Shown piece after piece: positions 13,095 through 26,940 of a stretch of DNA of 64,000 bases. Position numbers and translations under genes: made by a program. This DNA is from Strigamia acuminata. Lineage: Eukaryota > Arthropoda > Chilopoda > Geophilomorpha > Linotaeniidae. The notes beneath the pieces were generated by a model. That model was not told the origin of the DNA. It did no database searches and saw nothing but the letters and a program-made list of their open reading frames with translations. How positions within the stretch are numbered: position 1 is the first letter of the stretch; every line of letters starts with the position of its first letter. The stretch is from positions 8,060,001 through 8,124,000 of the forward strand of contig OX442323.1 in NCBI GenBank assembly GCA_949358305.1, given 5' to 3'.

Positions 13095-16000
13095 GATTAT
13101 TATTATTAAGTTTATTTTTTTTCTTCTTCTCTCATTTCCATAATTTGGATCTCGGCTGTCTCTGTTGTGTTTTCTCTCTTATTCCATTTTTTAATTTAAT
13201 TTATTTTGTCGCTCTTAAAATACCAAAAAACCTGTTGCTACTGCGTGAAAACTATTTATTACACACAATTAAACATATAAAACTGAGATCTACTTAAAGA
13301 AAAAGACTGCAGTATGCAAGATGCATTGAAAAAGTTGTGCAATACATCAAATATCGTACAAAAACAAATGCCGAAGCGAAATGATCGATTGCGGTTCAGT
13401 AGCAGCAGTTTTTTGCATTTTTCGATTTAATTAATTAATTGATTATTTTTTAATTTAAATGTGTATATATATGAATTGTTTGACCAACTTGTTAAAAATA
13501 TTTTTCATCCTGCATTGTTTTATTATTCAAAAGTGCTCTTGCGATTGGTCAGTTCGGCAAAATGTCTTCTCCCCTTTATTCCGATATATTTTAGTGGACA
13601 AAAAGTAATTGCATCGGTATAGTTTATCAAAAAAATAACTAATAATAATATTAATTACTCATGATACTCTGTTGTTGAGCTTAATAAGCCATTTTACATT
13701 GGAACAGTACTTTTGATATTGCTTATCCAGTTACAGAGCGGGTGGAACATGGCCATATTTGTGGGTTTTGCTACTAAAAATTCGAAAGAGCGGGTCGAAT
13801 ATCGGTTAGAACTGATTGAATTAATGGGAAGTATATAAAAAAAATTGGATATGAAAATTAATAATAAAAATGTAGTTTTTGCCCTCAGTATTCAGCAAAA
13901 TCCTGATTGCGACGTGTTCCTCTCCTCTTTGTTGTATTGTACAGTCAAATTGAGTTGTGATAATCACACTTTATCTTCCAATAAAAGAAAGAAAAAATTA
14001 TTGTTGAACTGATTTAATAATAACCCTCTCGAACGATCGGAAAAGGAAGTAAAGATAAATGCATTCTGTTTGTGTCTCAATGTAACTGGAAAGGGGAAGA
14101 AAGAAAAATCGCCATTTTGAAATACAAATGGCGGTGTTTTGTAAATTGTGCGCGTTTGTTGGCTCATTTTTTAGGGGTAGGAAAAATAGGAAATAGGTGG
14201 TCTCCAAGAAAGATAGTTAATTTATCCTCCTGCTTTTTATGGTTTTGTTTTTTTTTTGGATTTTGGATTTTGTTTTTGTTTTTTTGGATTTTTGATTTGA
14301 AGTTGCAGCAATGGGCGTGTTTGGAATGCTATAAAGATGAATTGTATATAAATAAATGATGATAAAGTAGGATTATCTGTATTTCTATATTGTATATGAC
14401 ATTTATAAATGTGTGTTTTTGGAATTTAAAATTTGAAAAATATGAAACCAATTGCTCTTGTACATTTGAAGCTCAGTTCTATATACGAAAAAAAATAATG
14501 ATAATAATAAATGATTTTTAAAAAAGCCAATTGCCATTGCTGCATTGTGCTGGGGAGCTGCCTTAACAAATTGTTTATCAAACACATTTGGGCCTTTCAA
14601 ATGAGATTTGGAGCAAAGACAAAAAAGTTTCAAATTTTTTTTATTTTTTAATTTGGTTTTTTTTATTTTTTTTTTGTTTTGGAAATTCAAAAAATTGAAA
14701 ATTTGTGGTCTGGTATGAAATTTTGGCAGTTGGGCAATGATTTTTTTGTGCATTGTTAGAAATTGATTGGAAATTCAAAAAAGGTCTCAATTTGATATAA
14801 AAGTTTCGTGATTCCAATTTTTAGCTGCAAAATGCTACCTCTTGCAGAATGCAATAGAAAATGATTTGAACTCGAATATGCAAGCATTCCTGTCTATTTT
14901 GAGGAGTTATTTTATTAAAGCTTAATAATTGTAATGATTAATGATAATAATAATGTAGTTTTGTGTAATAATTATTATAAAATGAAAAAATTGATGAAAA
15001 AAAAACAAAACAACAAAAAAAGTCCATTCACAAAAAAAAAATACATATATATATATAATAATAATTTTTTTCATTGTAAACATAATGTAGTTTCTAAATT
15101 ATTTTTGTTGATCTCTTCATATTTATATATATATTATTATATATAAAAAATCTCATAGAAATTTTAATGTTTGTACTTTGTAATAGTTAAGAGATTATTG
15201 AAAAATCGATGCTATTTTTTTTTTGTTTTTTTTTTTTTTTGCTGAAATTTGTTTTTCTTTTTTTTTATTATTATTTTTTAATTTATAAAACTGTATTATG
15301 AGATAAAAGGAAGAGGAGAAAAATGGGGGAAAAAAATTTGCCCATGTTGAAAAATATCAATTCCTACGTTATACGATTAATGTTTAGCGAATGGCATTTT
15401 TCTTAAACTTGGAGACTGAGATGATTGGATGAGGTTTTTTAAAGGTTACGGATTGAAATTTGAGAAAATTTGAGAAAATTTAAATACATTTGACACGCAA
15501 AAACACCACTATTTCTACTATTCGTGGTTGTTTTCGGGGCGGCCATCTTTAAAGATGGCGGGAATGAAGTTTTGTCTGGTCAAGTTAGTTGATATCGGTT
15601 TTAGAAATAAAACGTGGATATAGGAAGAATTTGTATGGTTAGTTCGTTAGTTGAAAGGATGATGAGGGTTTTTTCACTAGTTAACAATCGTGTAGTTAGT
15701 GGCTCAAAATCGTATATTGGAATGTACTATGCCTTACGTAGTTAAATACCAGGTATAAATATTTTGTGATGCAATTTCGTGTATTTGTATACCGTGTAAC
15801 CTTTGTCAGTTGGTTATAAAACTTTTTTTGCTATATAAAAAAGAAAAGAAAAAAAATCCGTGAAAAAAAAAGGTTTTATCGTAACTAGTTAACAGAAATA
15901 ATAATTTAAAAAAATATTATAAAAAAAAAATAAATAAAAAAATTCACTCGTATAGTTTAAACTGCGCACATTTTTTACTCTTCGTGATCTGTGGATTTAT

Positions 16001-18330
16001 TTCTCACTATTCTCCGCATATATTTAATTGAAATTAATTGAAAATTTAAAAAGAAACAAAAAAATATTTCTTCTCTTCTGAATGTTGTGATTTCAGATGA
16101 AAAGCTTAGTGAAGGTCAGACATTAAAATAGATTTGATTATAATAGTTGGAAGGATTGTATTGTGAAGGATGGAATTGTACGTTATTTGGAAGCCAAATG
16201 GTTCAATTTTTTTTATTTTAAAAAAATTTTCTGACGAAAATGTCACGCAAAATGGCAGCATTTTTCCATTTTGGTTATTAATTTTTTGTATTTTTGATTA
16301 TTATTGATTAATATTAATTATTATTGATTATTATTATTATTATTATTATATAACTTGTTTTGTATTAGATTTTTTTCTGTTTTTCTGTTCGTGTAGTTTA
16401 TTGTACGTCGAGAATTTGATTTTTTTAAATTTAATTTAATTTAATTAATCAAAACAAAAATAATTGTAATGTTTCGTTTTTTAGTCAATTTTTTCTTTTC
16501 TCTCTCGCTCTCGATTTCATAATTTTGTTGTTAGTGTACAGAAATATGTTTTGTTGTAATGAAATTTTATGTGAACAAATTTTTTTCATAATTAATTTTT
16601 TTTTAATTTATATAAAAAAAAAAAATTTTTTTTTTATAATACGGCTTTTGATAAAAACGAATTTCATATCCTATTAATTTAAATCAATTAATCTAAGGCC
16701 AAAACATTTGTTAGCGGTTAGGATTGATGTTGCAGGTGTCATCATTATTATGCAGAATTTAAAAATAAGCCAAAAAATTGAAATATTTAACAAACAAAAA
16801 AAATATATATATAAAAAAAAATGAGAAAACAATTTTTTTACAAAAAAAAAATATAAAATAAAACAAAAACAATTCCAAAAAAAATAATCTTAAATCTTCA
16901 TTGTAGCATTTTGATTTTTCATAATTTTGATTTGATTTTTATTAATTTTAAAAAACAATTCGGACAGAAAATGTTACAAGGTGCCATTAGGAAACCTGTA
17001 AAATTAAAGCAATAGCTTAGTTACTTATTATTATTATTAATTAAATTTTTTAAAAAAAAAATTAGAAAAATCTGGAATTTTATTTTTTTTCTGAGTAGTT
17101 TCCGATGCAATATGTATATAATTACCGCATATACGATCATTGTATTAACTTCTTCGAGTCCATTCCTAAATTTGTTGTCAAGCACCTGACAAACAAAAAT
17201 ATCAATATCAACCCGTCGCAACTTTCCAATAGCCTAAAAAATAAAAAATAACCCTTAAAATTATTTTAAAAAATAAAAATAAGATCCCGAAAAGTGCTTT
17301 ACATACAATTACAACATTTAATTCAATTCAATTCAATTTGTTTTCTCATTTCTGCAATGCAAGAACAACATTATCTTCATTAAATCCACTTGTTAATGGT
17401 ATTTATATCAATTCTCCCAACATTCCACAATTATTTATGCTCTTAATTTAAAAGAAAAATCAACTGTTGATGTGATGTGCATTTAACTTGCAAAAGTCCC
17501 GGATTAGGGATTTTCATACACAATAATAATAATAAATATTTGTCCGTTTTTATTGTTTTTTTTATTGTTTTTCATTTCGCGTCTAAGGTATAAAAATAAA
17601 AATAAAAATAAAAAATACAATTTCTATATTGTTCACACAGACATCGCTTGCAGACTGTATTTTGCTACTTAGTTGCCTTTTGATATTCATATAATCCTGT
17701 TGATAGCCTGTGTAATGCAAAATCGAAAGAAAAATTGAGAATTTTTACTTGGAAATAGAAAATATTTTTTGGTTTTAAATTTTTCCCATCAGATTTACTG
17801 GCCACAAGCACCTGGGAGAGACATATTTAAATATTATTATTATTATTATGATTGAAAAAGCTTCCATTCAAAGGTGCTGATGTCCAATATTGTGAAATAT
17901 TAGGCGGACATTTTATTTCTTTGTGTTTGTTTCTGCTGCTCCCAGTGTGCCTAGTCATATTGTTTGTTTTTCTGTATTTGTTTTCTCTTATTTGACTCGC
18001 ATATGTAATATTTGTGATGTTAAAAATGGGCTCACTATTTCTCATAAACTAGCATAATTATTGATGATTATTATTGAGAAAATAAAGTGGTCGTTTAGGG
18101 TCACTAACTTGAAAGCAATCACATTTTTTTATGCCTGAGGAAAATAATCTTGTTTTCATTGTATGACTTAAAAATATTAATTTATAAAAAATACTGCAAA
18201 AAAAAGGTAAAAAGATTTTATTGTCTTTCATATCAGTTTGTTACAGAGTGTATTATCATGGTATTCAATAAAGTATTTTTTGTTTGCCTGAAAAACTGTG
18301 AAAAGTCATTTACAAAACACGCTAAAGAAT
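11034..18330 (+). other. Gene-free AT-rich tract, possible extended brat 3' UTR
   Basis: No coding frame with family character was found on either strand over 7.3 kb. The tract is T-rich with many U-run stretches, as expected of a long 3' UTR. It has TGTATATA words (the Pumilio-type UGUANAUA) at 13462-13469, 14343-14350 and 17113-17120. An (ATT)n microsatellite lies at about 13055-13110. Parts are repeated around the RNR gene (see the dispersed repeats). That this is transcribed with brat is inference. In Drosophila, brat is one of the genes known for very long neural 3' UTRs. Confidence 0.4.
12340..12475 (+). repeat. Dispersed repeat B, copy 1
   Basis: Contains CTGTTATGTTTAACTATTAC and a following CTAGTCAAC, then AAAAAAAGTTTTAAAAATA. 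The same ordered words recur at about 23186-23420 and 27555-27790. A further part of the same unit, ending in GAGAAAAATG and TTTGCCCA, is at about 15150-15360. Confidence 0.75.
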
Positions 18331-18339
18331 TTTTAAGCT

Positions 18340-18722
18340 AAAAAATACATTTTTCAAACTAAAAAATACATTTTTCAAACTAAAAAATGCATTTTGTAAG
18401 CTAAAATCCGCATTTTTGATGCTCAAATCCGCATTTTTCATGCTCAAATCTGCATTTTTCATGCTCAAATCTGCATTTTTCATGCTCAAATCTGCATTTT
18501 TCATGCTCAAATCTGCATTTTTCATGCTCAAATCTGCATTTTTCATGCTCAAATTAAATTTTTCAAGCTCAAATTGCATTTTTTAAGCAAGAAATTGCAT
18601 TTTTCAAGCAAGAAATTGCACTTTTCAAGCAAGAAGTTGCACTTTTCAAGCAAGAAATTGCATTTTACAAGCAAGAAATTGCATTTTTCAAGCTGTAAAT
18701 TAATTTTTTTAAGCCAAAATTC
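18340..18722. repeat. 21-bp tandem repeat array
   Basis: About eighteen units with an exact 21-base period. The left half is ATGCTCAAATCTGCATTTTTC and the right half a variant with AAGCAAGAAATTGCA. An open frame through it reads a seven-residue repeat (LSMKNAD), which follows from the period being a multiple of three. It abuts the 3' end of the Maf gene. Confidence 0.92.
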
Positions 18723-18752
18723 ATTTATTTTAAAATATATTTTGAACTTTTA

Positions 18753-19636
18753 TCAAATTTTAAACAAATCCACAATATAACAACAAAATTTATAGAGCGG
18801 CAATCCTTCGACCGTGTAATAATCTCCCTGAATTCCCTCCACTAATGTTGCTCCGAGGTCTTGAATTCCATATCCACCAGCTTTATCCCTAAAAAACAAA
18901 CAGATTAGCAAACATTTAACTCTCACATTACACGAATCTAATTTAATAAAAGTGTTTACATGGGTTCCCCCGTTGCCACATAGGCATCAATTACTTCGGA
19001 TGTTAGATTTCCCATCTTCACATCTGTGCTGTCGTAGAATGTTGACACATTTAAGTCTGACGAATCTGGAAATAATTTAAAATCAATAAAATAAAACGAA
19101 ACGAGCCCATCAACACTAATTTCACCTTTGGTTTGATTAATCAATGCAACTCCCGTATAAACCGTGTGCGTTTTCCCGCTTAACCACGACAACACTTCCA
19201 CCGCATGTTTTTTATTTTTGGGTTTTTCTAGTATTTTATTGTCCATAAAAACGATGGTGTCAGCTCCTATAACTAGATCTGCAGGTTTCTAAAATAAATT
19301 AATAAAAATCAATAAAAATATTTGTTTTTATGAAATGTCTCTTACGCCATCTTTTGCAACCATTTTGGCAACTGCCAATGCTTTCTGTTTGGCATTTTCA
19401 ATGGCGTATTCGTACGGATGAGCAAAATCACTTTTATTTAAATTTTCTTCAAAATTCGACAATTTTATTTCAAAAGGAAAATTCTGCAAAATAATAAAAT
19501 AAAAATTTATTTAAAAAAAAAAAAATTAAAATTTAATTATACGCACAATATGCTGGAGAATTTCTTTTCTCCGAATTGAACCACTTGCCAATATAATTCT
19601 TTTGGATTGCAACGTATGTAAAATTGGCTGAAGCAT
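18753..19636 (-). CDS. Maf-family nucleoside triphosphate pyrophosphatase (ASMTL-like)
   Basis: Predicted cytosolic house-cleaning enzyme that hydrolyses dTTP/UTP or modified NTPs to monophosphates. Coding exons in transcript order are 19547-19636, 19346-19483, 19126-19288, 18960-19065 and 18753-18888. All junctions keep frame and give 210 residues, the usual size for stand-alone Maf proteins. Visible motifs are [11 protein letters not shown] near the N-terminus (the family usually has SPRR, here SIRR), VIGADTIV with the catalytic Asp, the [14 protein letters not shown] segment, and a C-terminal [13 protein letters not shown]. Vertebrate ASMTL fuses this domain to a methyltransferase-like part, which is absent here. 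Head-to-head with ABHD18 across 349 bases. Confidence 0.95.
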
Positions 19637-19985
19637 GTTGTTTTTCGTAAAGTGATCCCGAAAGCTCACAGACCTTCACGTTCCGGTTTCCTAATTTGGG
19701 AAATTACGTCACAAAATCTCAAAACCTAAATTAAAATTGCACAAAACGATACGTCACAATGCTCATTACGTAAGTGTTTGCTTCTAATCTTGGAATATAT
19801 TCCTGTAGTAAGGGTTGGTGGACGTGAATTTGGCTTATCTAGCTTGGCTCATCACCTGATTTCATTTGGTGAACGACGCAGTTTTGCCAATGAAGTGAGT
19901 TGAAAACACGAACCATTAATTCAATCTTAACTCGATGACACTCGTTCCCCAGAACTCGATGGTGTTAACTTTGTAAACAAAAACA
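19637..19985. promoter_or_regulatory. Divergent promoter region Maf / ABHD18
   Basis: The two start codons are 349 bases apart on opposite strands, with no other feature between them, so the interval must hold both promoters and 5' UTRs. It contains TGACG/ACGTCA-like words (for example near 19703 and 19751), but I cannot assign a specific factor. Confidence 0.6.
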
Positions 19986-22308
<2,323 letters not shown>

Positions 22309-23404
22309 ATTTATAATTAATATACGTGGAATGATACAACTACGTAGTTATTATTGTTTATTTTATTTATTTTGTTTATTTTTTACATAATAATCGATCT
22401 TTATGGTATATATTCGTTTTAAATACAAATTATGTTGACATGTGGTTAGATAAGGATGATTTTGCATTCGTTTGCTGACTTAATGTTTCTTTTAAATGGC
22501 AAATTAGTTTCGGTTGTATAGAAAATTGTGAGATGATTTGTTTTGTTTTGTTTTGTTTTTTTTTGCTATCAGACTTATTGTACAATCATAACATTTTTAT
22601 CTGGAATATATTGAAAAGTTTGATGACACTTGTTGATGTAGCTCAAAGCTGTTTAGCAGGATAATGTTAAATTTGAAAAGTGTAACTTAATGATTGAATA
22701 TTTACTATTTACAACTACTGTACCTGTGCTGTGCCAGTTGCAACGCTTAAATACGTATATAAAAACAATTTTACAAATTTTAAACTTCCGTGTCTTTACT
22801 CAACAAAAAAAAATTTTCATAACATGAAATTTATTAACTGAAATTAAAAAATTAAAATAAATTGTGCGTGTTTTTTTTTTTATTCTGATTAATTCATCAC
22901 ATGAACGTGAAATATCCACGAACAAACGTGAATTAAAACACTATTTGAGTGAAAGTGAAGGAATTTTAATTACCACAAACATGAAATAGGAAATAGTTGC
23001 CGTTTTTGGAAACACCATGCACGATGATGACCACTTTTTTGGCGGCCATTTTTTTAAAAAAGTATTTTTGTTTTTGTTTTTTTGCCAGTTTGTTTTTTTG
23101 CCGATAGGGGAGACAGAAATAATTGTTTACTTTTTTTTTTAGATGAAGATCGTTGCGCATCAAATGTACAAACAACTCCTTCATTATGAGAGTTTTAAGT
23201 GCAAAAGGTCTCCCATAATAATAAAAAAAAGTGTTATGTTTAAACTATTACTAGTCAACCAAAAATTTCCAAAAAAGTTTTAAAAATATTTTCTATTTCA
23301 TAATTTACTATTCCGTAGAAAATTTAATGTTTGTTAATAGTTTTAAGAGTTTATTGGGAAATTGAAACTTGTTTTTCTTTTTTCTTTTTGTTTTTATTAT
23401 TTTC
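22309..23404. other. Intergenic between convergent abhd18 and RNR genes, with dispersed repeats
   Basis: No gene was found. Bases 22727-22851 (repeat A, beginning TGTGCTGTGCCAGTTGCAAC) recur at 27185-27308. Bases about 23186-23404 (repeat B, which runs on slightly into the RNR 3' exon region) recur at 12340-12475 and 27555-27790. The interval also has words matching the brat downstream tract, such as GATAGGGGAGA near 23103 compared with 12164. Confidence 0.75.
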
Positions 23405-26400
23405 TTATTCCATCTCTATGTCCATGTCTATAGATAAATTTCGCGCCTGTTCAGTTTGTTCTTCCTCGGTCGCCGCTGGTTTCGTCCGAAGATAATATAT
23501 TCCCGTTTTCAAACCCTAAAGAGAAGAGGAGCATTCATTTGGCGCACATTTTTTAAACAAACAATTCCAAATTGCAAACTCACGAGTTTCCAGGCGTAGA
23601 AATGCATGCTGGTCAATTTTCCGAGATTCGGCTCGGCAATGTGAAGGTTGAGCGACTGACTTTGGTCGATGAAAGCCCCCCTGTCGGCGGCCATTTTGAT
23701 GATGGTTTTCTGAGATATTTCCCACACGGTTTTGTACAAAGATTTCAAATCGTCCGGAATCATTTCAATATTCTAGAAAATAAACAAATAATTTTTTAAT
23801 TCTTTAATTTTTCAATTGAATTTGTGCAACTCACTTGAATCGAACCGTTGTTGACGATGATATTCGCTTTGATCTCTTCGGTCCACAAATTGCGCTCGGT
23901 TAAATCTTTCAACAAATGATGATTCACCATTTGGAATTCGCCGGACAGAACCCGGCGCGTGTAAATGTTGCTCGTGTACGCTTCGATCGACTCGTTGTTG
24001 CCCAGAATCTGCGCAGTCGACGCTGTCGGCATCGGAGCGAGTAAAAGACTGTTTCGAACGCCAAACCTAAATTAAATCAAAATCAAAATTATAATCATAA
24101 TCACATTAAAATGAAAATCGATCACAATACTTTGCAATTTTTGCTTTCAGTTCGGCCCAATTCCAAAGCGAGGACGGAACGACATCCCACATGTCGTATT
24201 GAAGAATCTACGAAAATTCCATCAAATGTTTAAATTTCAATTTCAATTTCAATTTCAATCCTTATATTTTACCCCTTGACTGACTGGCGATCCCTCGTAC
24301 GTTTCGTACGGCCCGTCTTTCTCCGCCAACTCGCAGCTAGCTTCGAGAGCGCCGTAGTACATGGTCTCAAAAATTTTCTTGTTTAAATCTTCAGCTTCTT
24401 CGCTCTCGAACGGAAAACGCATCAACAGAAACGCATCGGCCAATCCCTGCACTCCAATCCCGATGGGACGGTGTCGTTTATTCGACAATTCGGACTAAAC
24501 AAAAAATTAATTAAGTAATCAATCAATTAATTAATTAATTCCAAACGATTGAAAATTACCTCGGGAATCGGATAGAAATTCACGTCGATAACTTTATTCA
24601 GATTTCTCGTCGCCACTTTAGTCACGTGCTTTAATTTTTCAAAATCGAAGGTGCACTCAGCCTTGACAAATGCATTTAATGCGAGCGAAGCCAAATTGCA
24701 AACGGCGACCTTTAAAAAAACAATTAAAAAATAAAACCAAACAAGAACTGAAACTAAAAACCCAATTCTACCTCTTTGGGAGAACTGTACTGGACGATTT
24801 CGGTGCACAAGTTGCTGCACTTAATCGTCCCTAAATTTTTCTGATTGCTTTTGAGATTGCAGGGGTCCTTGTAGAGCATGTACGGCATCCCTGTTTCCAC
24901 TTGAGACTTGAGAATTGCACACCACAACTGCTGCGCTTTCACCTGTCGACGAAATAGTCCTTCCTTCTCGTAGCTTTTGATTAAAATAATTATTAATTCT
25001 TAATATTAATAATTAATAGTTACAAATCATCAAGCACTTGGTATAGAGCGCCTCGAATTCCTCTCCCCAGCAGTCCGCCAAGCCGGGAGACTCGTGAGGA
25101 CACATGAGCGACCACGTTCCGTTGCTTTCCACGCGTTTCATGAACAGATCCGGAATCCAAAGTGCGTAGAACAATTCTCTCGCTCGGCGCTCTTCCTTCC
25201 CGATGTTCTTTTTCAAATCAAGAAATTCAAACACATCGGCGTGCCACGGTTCCAGGTAAATTGCAAAAGCTCCTGGACGCTAAAAAGCAAAATGCATCAA
25301 AATAAATGTACGAATAAAGATAATTACAAATTGTAAAATATCGTACTTTGTTTCCTCCTTGGTTGACACATTGCGCGGAGATATTGCACATTCTCAATAT
25401 GGGATCGATTCCGTTCGAAATGACGTTCGTCTAGAAAATAAACATTTCTTAAAGCGAACCATCTCAAATTATTGTCTCTCTCTCTCGCTCGACTCACTCC
25501 GGCAATGTAGCTTCCGGTCGCAGGAATACAATGAATATTCAATCCAATTCCGCCCGCGCTTTCCGAAATAAGTGCGCACTGTTTAAGAGTATCGTAAATG
25601 CCTTCGGTGCTGTTGTCTTTCATCGTCAATAAAAAGCAACTCGACAACTGCGGACGAACCGTGCCCGCATTAAATAGGGTCGGCGAAGCGTGAGTAAACC
25701 ATTTCTGCGACATTAAATCGTAGGTCTGCAATCAACAAAACGTTTCAATAAAGTTGAATTCAAAACAATTTCTAAATGAATAAATATTTACCTCAATTGC
25801 GCCTTCGATATCTTCGCCGTGAATTCCAACCGCAACTCTCATGATCAAGTGTTGGGGCCTTTCCACAACTAACACAAACAAAAATGGATTAATTTAATTT
25901 AATTTAATTTAATTCAATCAACTAAATTACCTTTTCCTTCTATTTTCAGAAGATATGATCGTTCGAGGGTCTATAAAAGGTTGGAAAAAAATAATTACTA
26001 TTTTGTTCAAATCAAAGTTTCAAAAAAAATGTCTGTTCAACTTCAGAAAAGCAGAGTCAACATAGCAGCTAATTAAAGCAATCGACACTGAGTGAAGAGA
26101 AGTTGTATTTTGCTCTTTGATGGACTAAAATCCAGCATCAACTCTCAGAGATGCTGGTGGAAAATGCCATCAGTAAAAACCAAGACGAAATCATACCTTA
26201 AAGCCGAAGTACGTGTAATTGAAATCCCGGTCGTAAATGATCGCAGAATTTAATTTCTAAAAAAAATAAAAATAAAAAAATAAAATGTTATTCAAATAGA
26301 AACAAAGGTGTTGACTTACATCGGCATTCGCCATAATGGTCGTGTACGTTTGTTCGGAAATCATCGGAGTTGGCAAACCAGAAGCCGAATTGACCATATA

Positions 26401-26940
26401 GCGCAAGTCGCTGATGACATCTGCATTAGGTACTTTAATTTAGGCGCCAAAACCCTTCCTAAAATTCCTTTTACCTGTGAAAGACTTTTTTGTTTCGTTG
26501 TGTAGATTCGATATGGCTATTCGGGCAGCGAGGACGGCATAATCGGGATGTTTTGTGGTCATCGACGCTGCCGTTTCCGCCGCTAAATTATCTAATTCGA
26601 CGGTTGTTACACCGGGGAATAAACCGCTCACCACTTTCTGAGAGATTGCCGGCTAAATATTTGAGAATAAACGGCAAAAAAAATTAAATAAAATTTCGCT
26701 CGCTGAACGACCAATTGACATTTACCGGATCCACGAAATCCATGTTGAGTCCGTAGCATAATTTCTGTATGCGCGAAGTGATTTTATCGAACATGGCCCT
26801 TTCTTTGCACCTAGTGATTCTACCGATCACGGCCCTTTCTTTGCGCTTACCTGCCAAATACAATTGTCATTATGTTAAAACGCACCTGCTGCTTAGGTTT
26901 AACTGCGCACTGCCAACTTACCTCTTTTAACGCCGGACAT
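23405..26940 (-). CDS. RnrL: Ribonucleoside-diphosphate reductase large subunit (R1)
   Basis: Catalytic subunit that makes dNDPs from NDPs. Seventeen coding exons in transcript order: 26922-26940, 26726-26850, 26475-26652, 26320-26420, 26197-26256, 25931-25970, 25792-25868, 25498-25725, 25347-25430, 25038-25279, 24772-24973, 24560-24709, 24273-24494, 24131-24207, 23835-24066, 23584-23772, 23405-23515. All keep frame, giving 778 residues (human 792). Active-site elements are present: the Cys pair (SSCFLL and [11 protein letters not shown]), the radical Cys in KCSNLCTEI with its Asn and Glu, and the Tyr pair in GIYYLRT. Oddities: the N-terminal ATP cone carries a 12-residue tandem duplication, the specificity loop reads [10 protein letters not shown] where relatives have ARYVDQGGNK, and the chain ends ...DMDIEME with no C-terminal CxxC. 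It is either a divergent paralogue or the only copy with a changed tail. Confidence 0.96.
26779..26850 (-). repeat. 36-bp tandem duplication in RNR exon 2
   Basis: Two 36-base units, 26779-26814 and 26815-26850, align without gaps and share GGCCCTTTCTTTGC. In protein they read [12 protein letters not shown] then [12 protein letters not shown]. The second matches the normal ATP-cone MFDKIT and the first is the extra copy. The outer copy carries the splice acceptor now in use. Confidence 0.85.

Noticed and set aside
18322-18780. Open frames reading LSMKNAD- and SSKKLHF-type repeats
   Set aside because: Pure translation of a 21-bp AT-rich satellite. Both strands are open because the period is a multiple of three.
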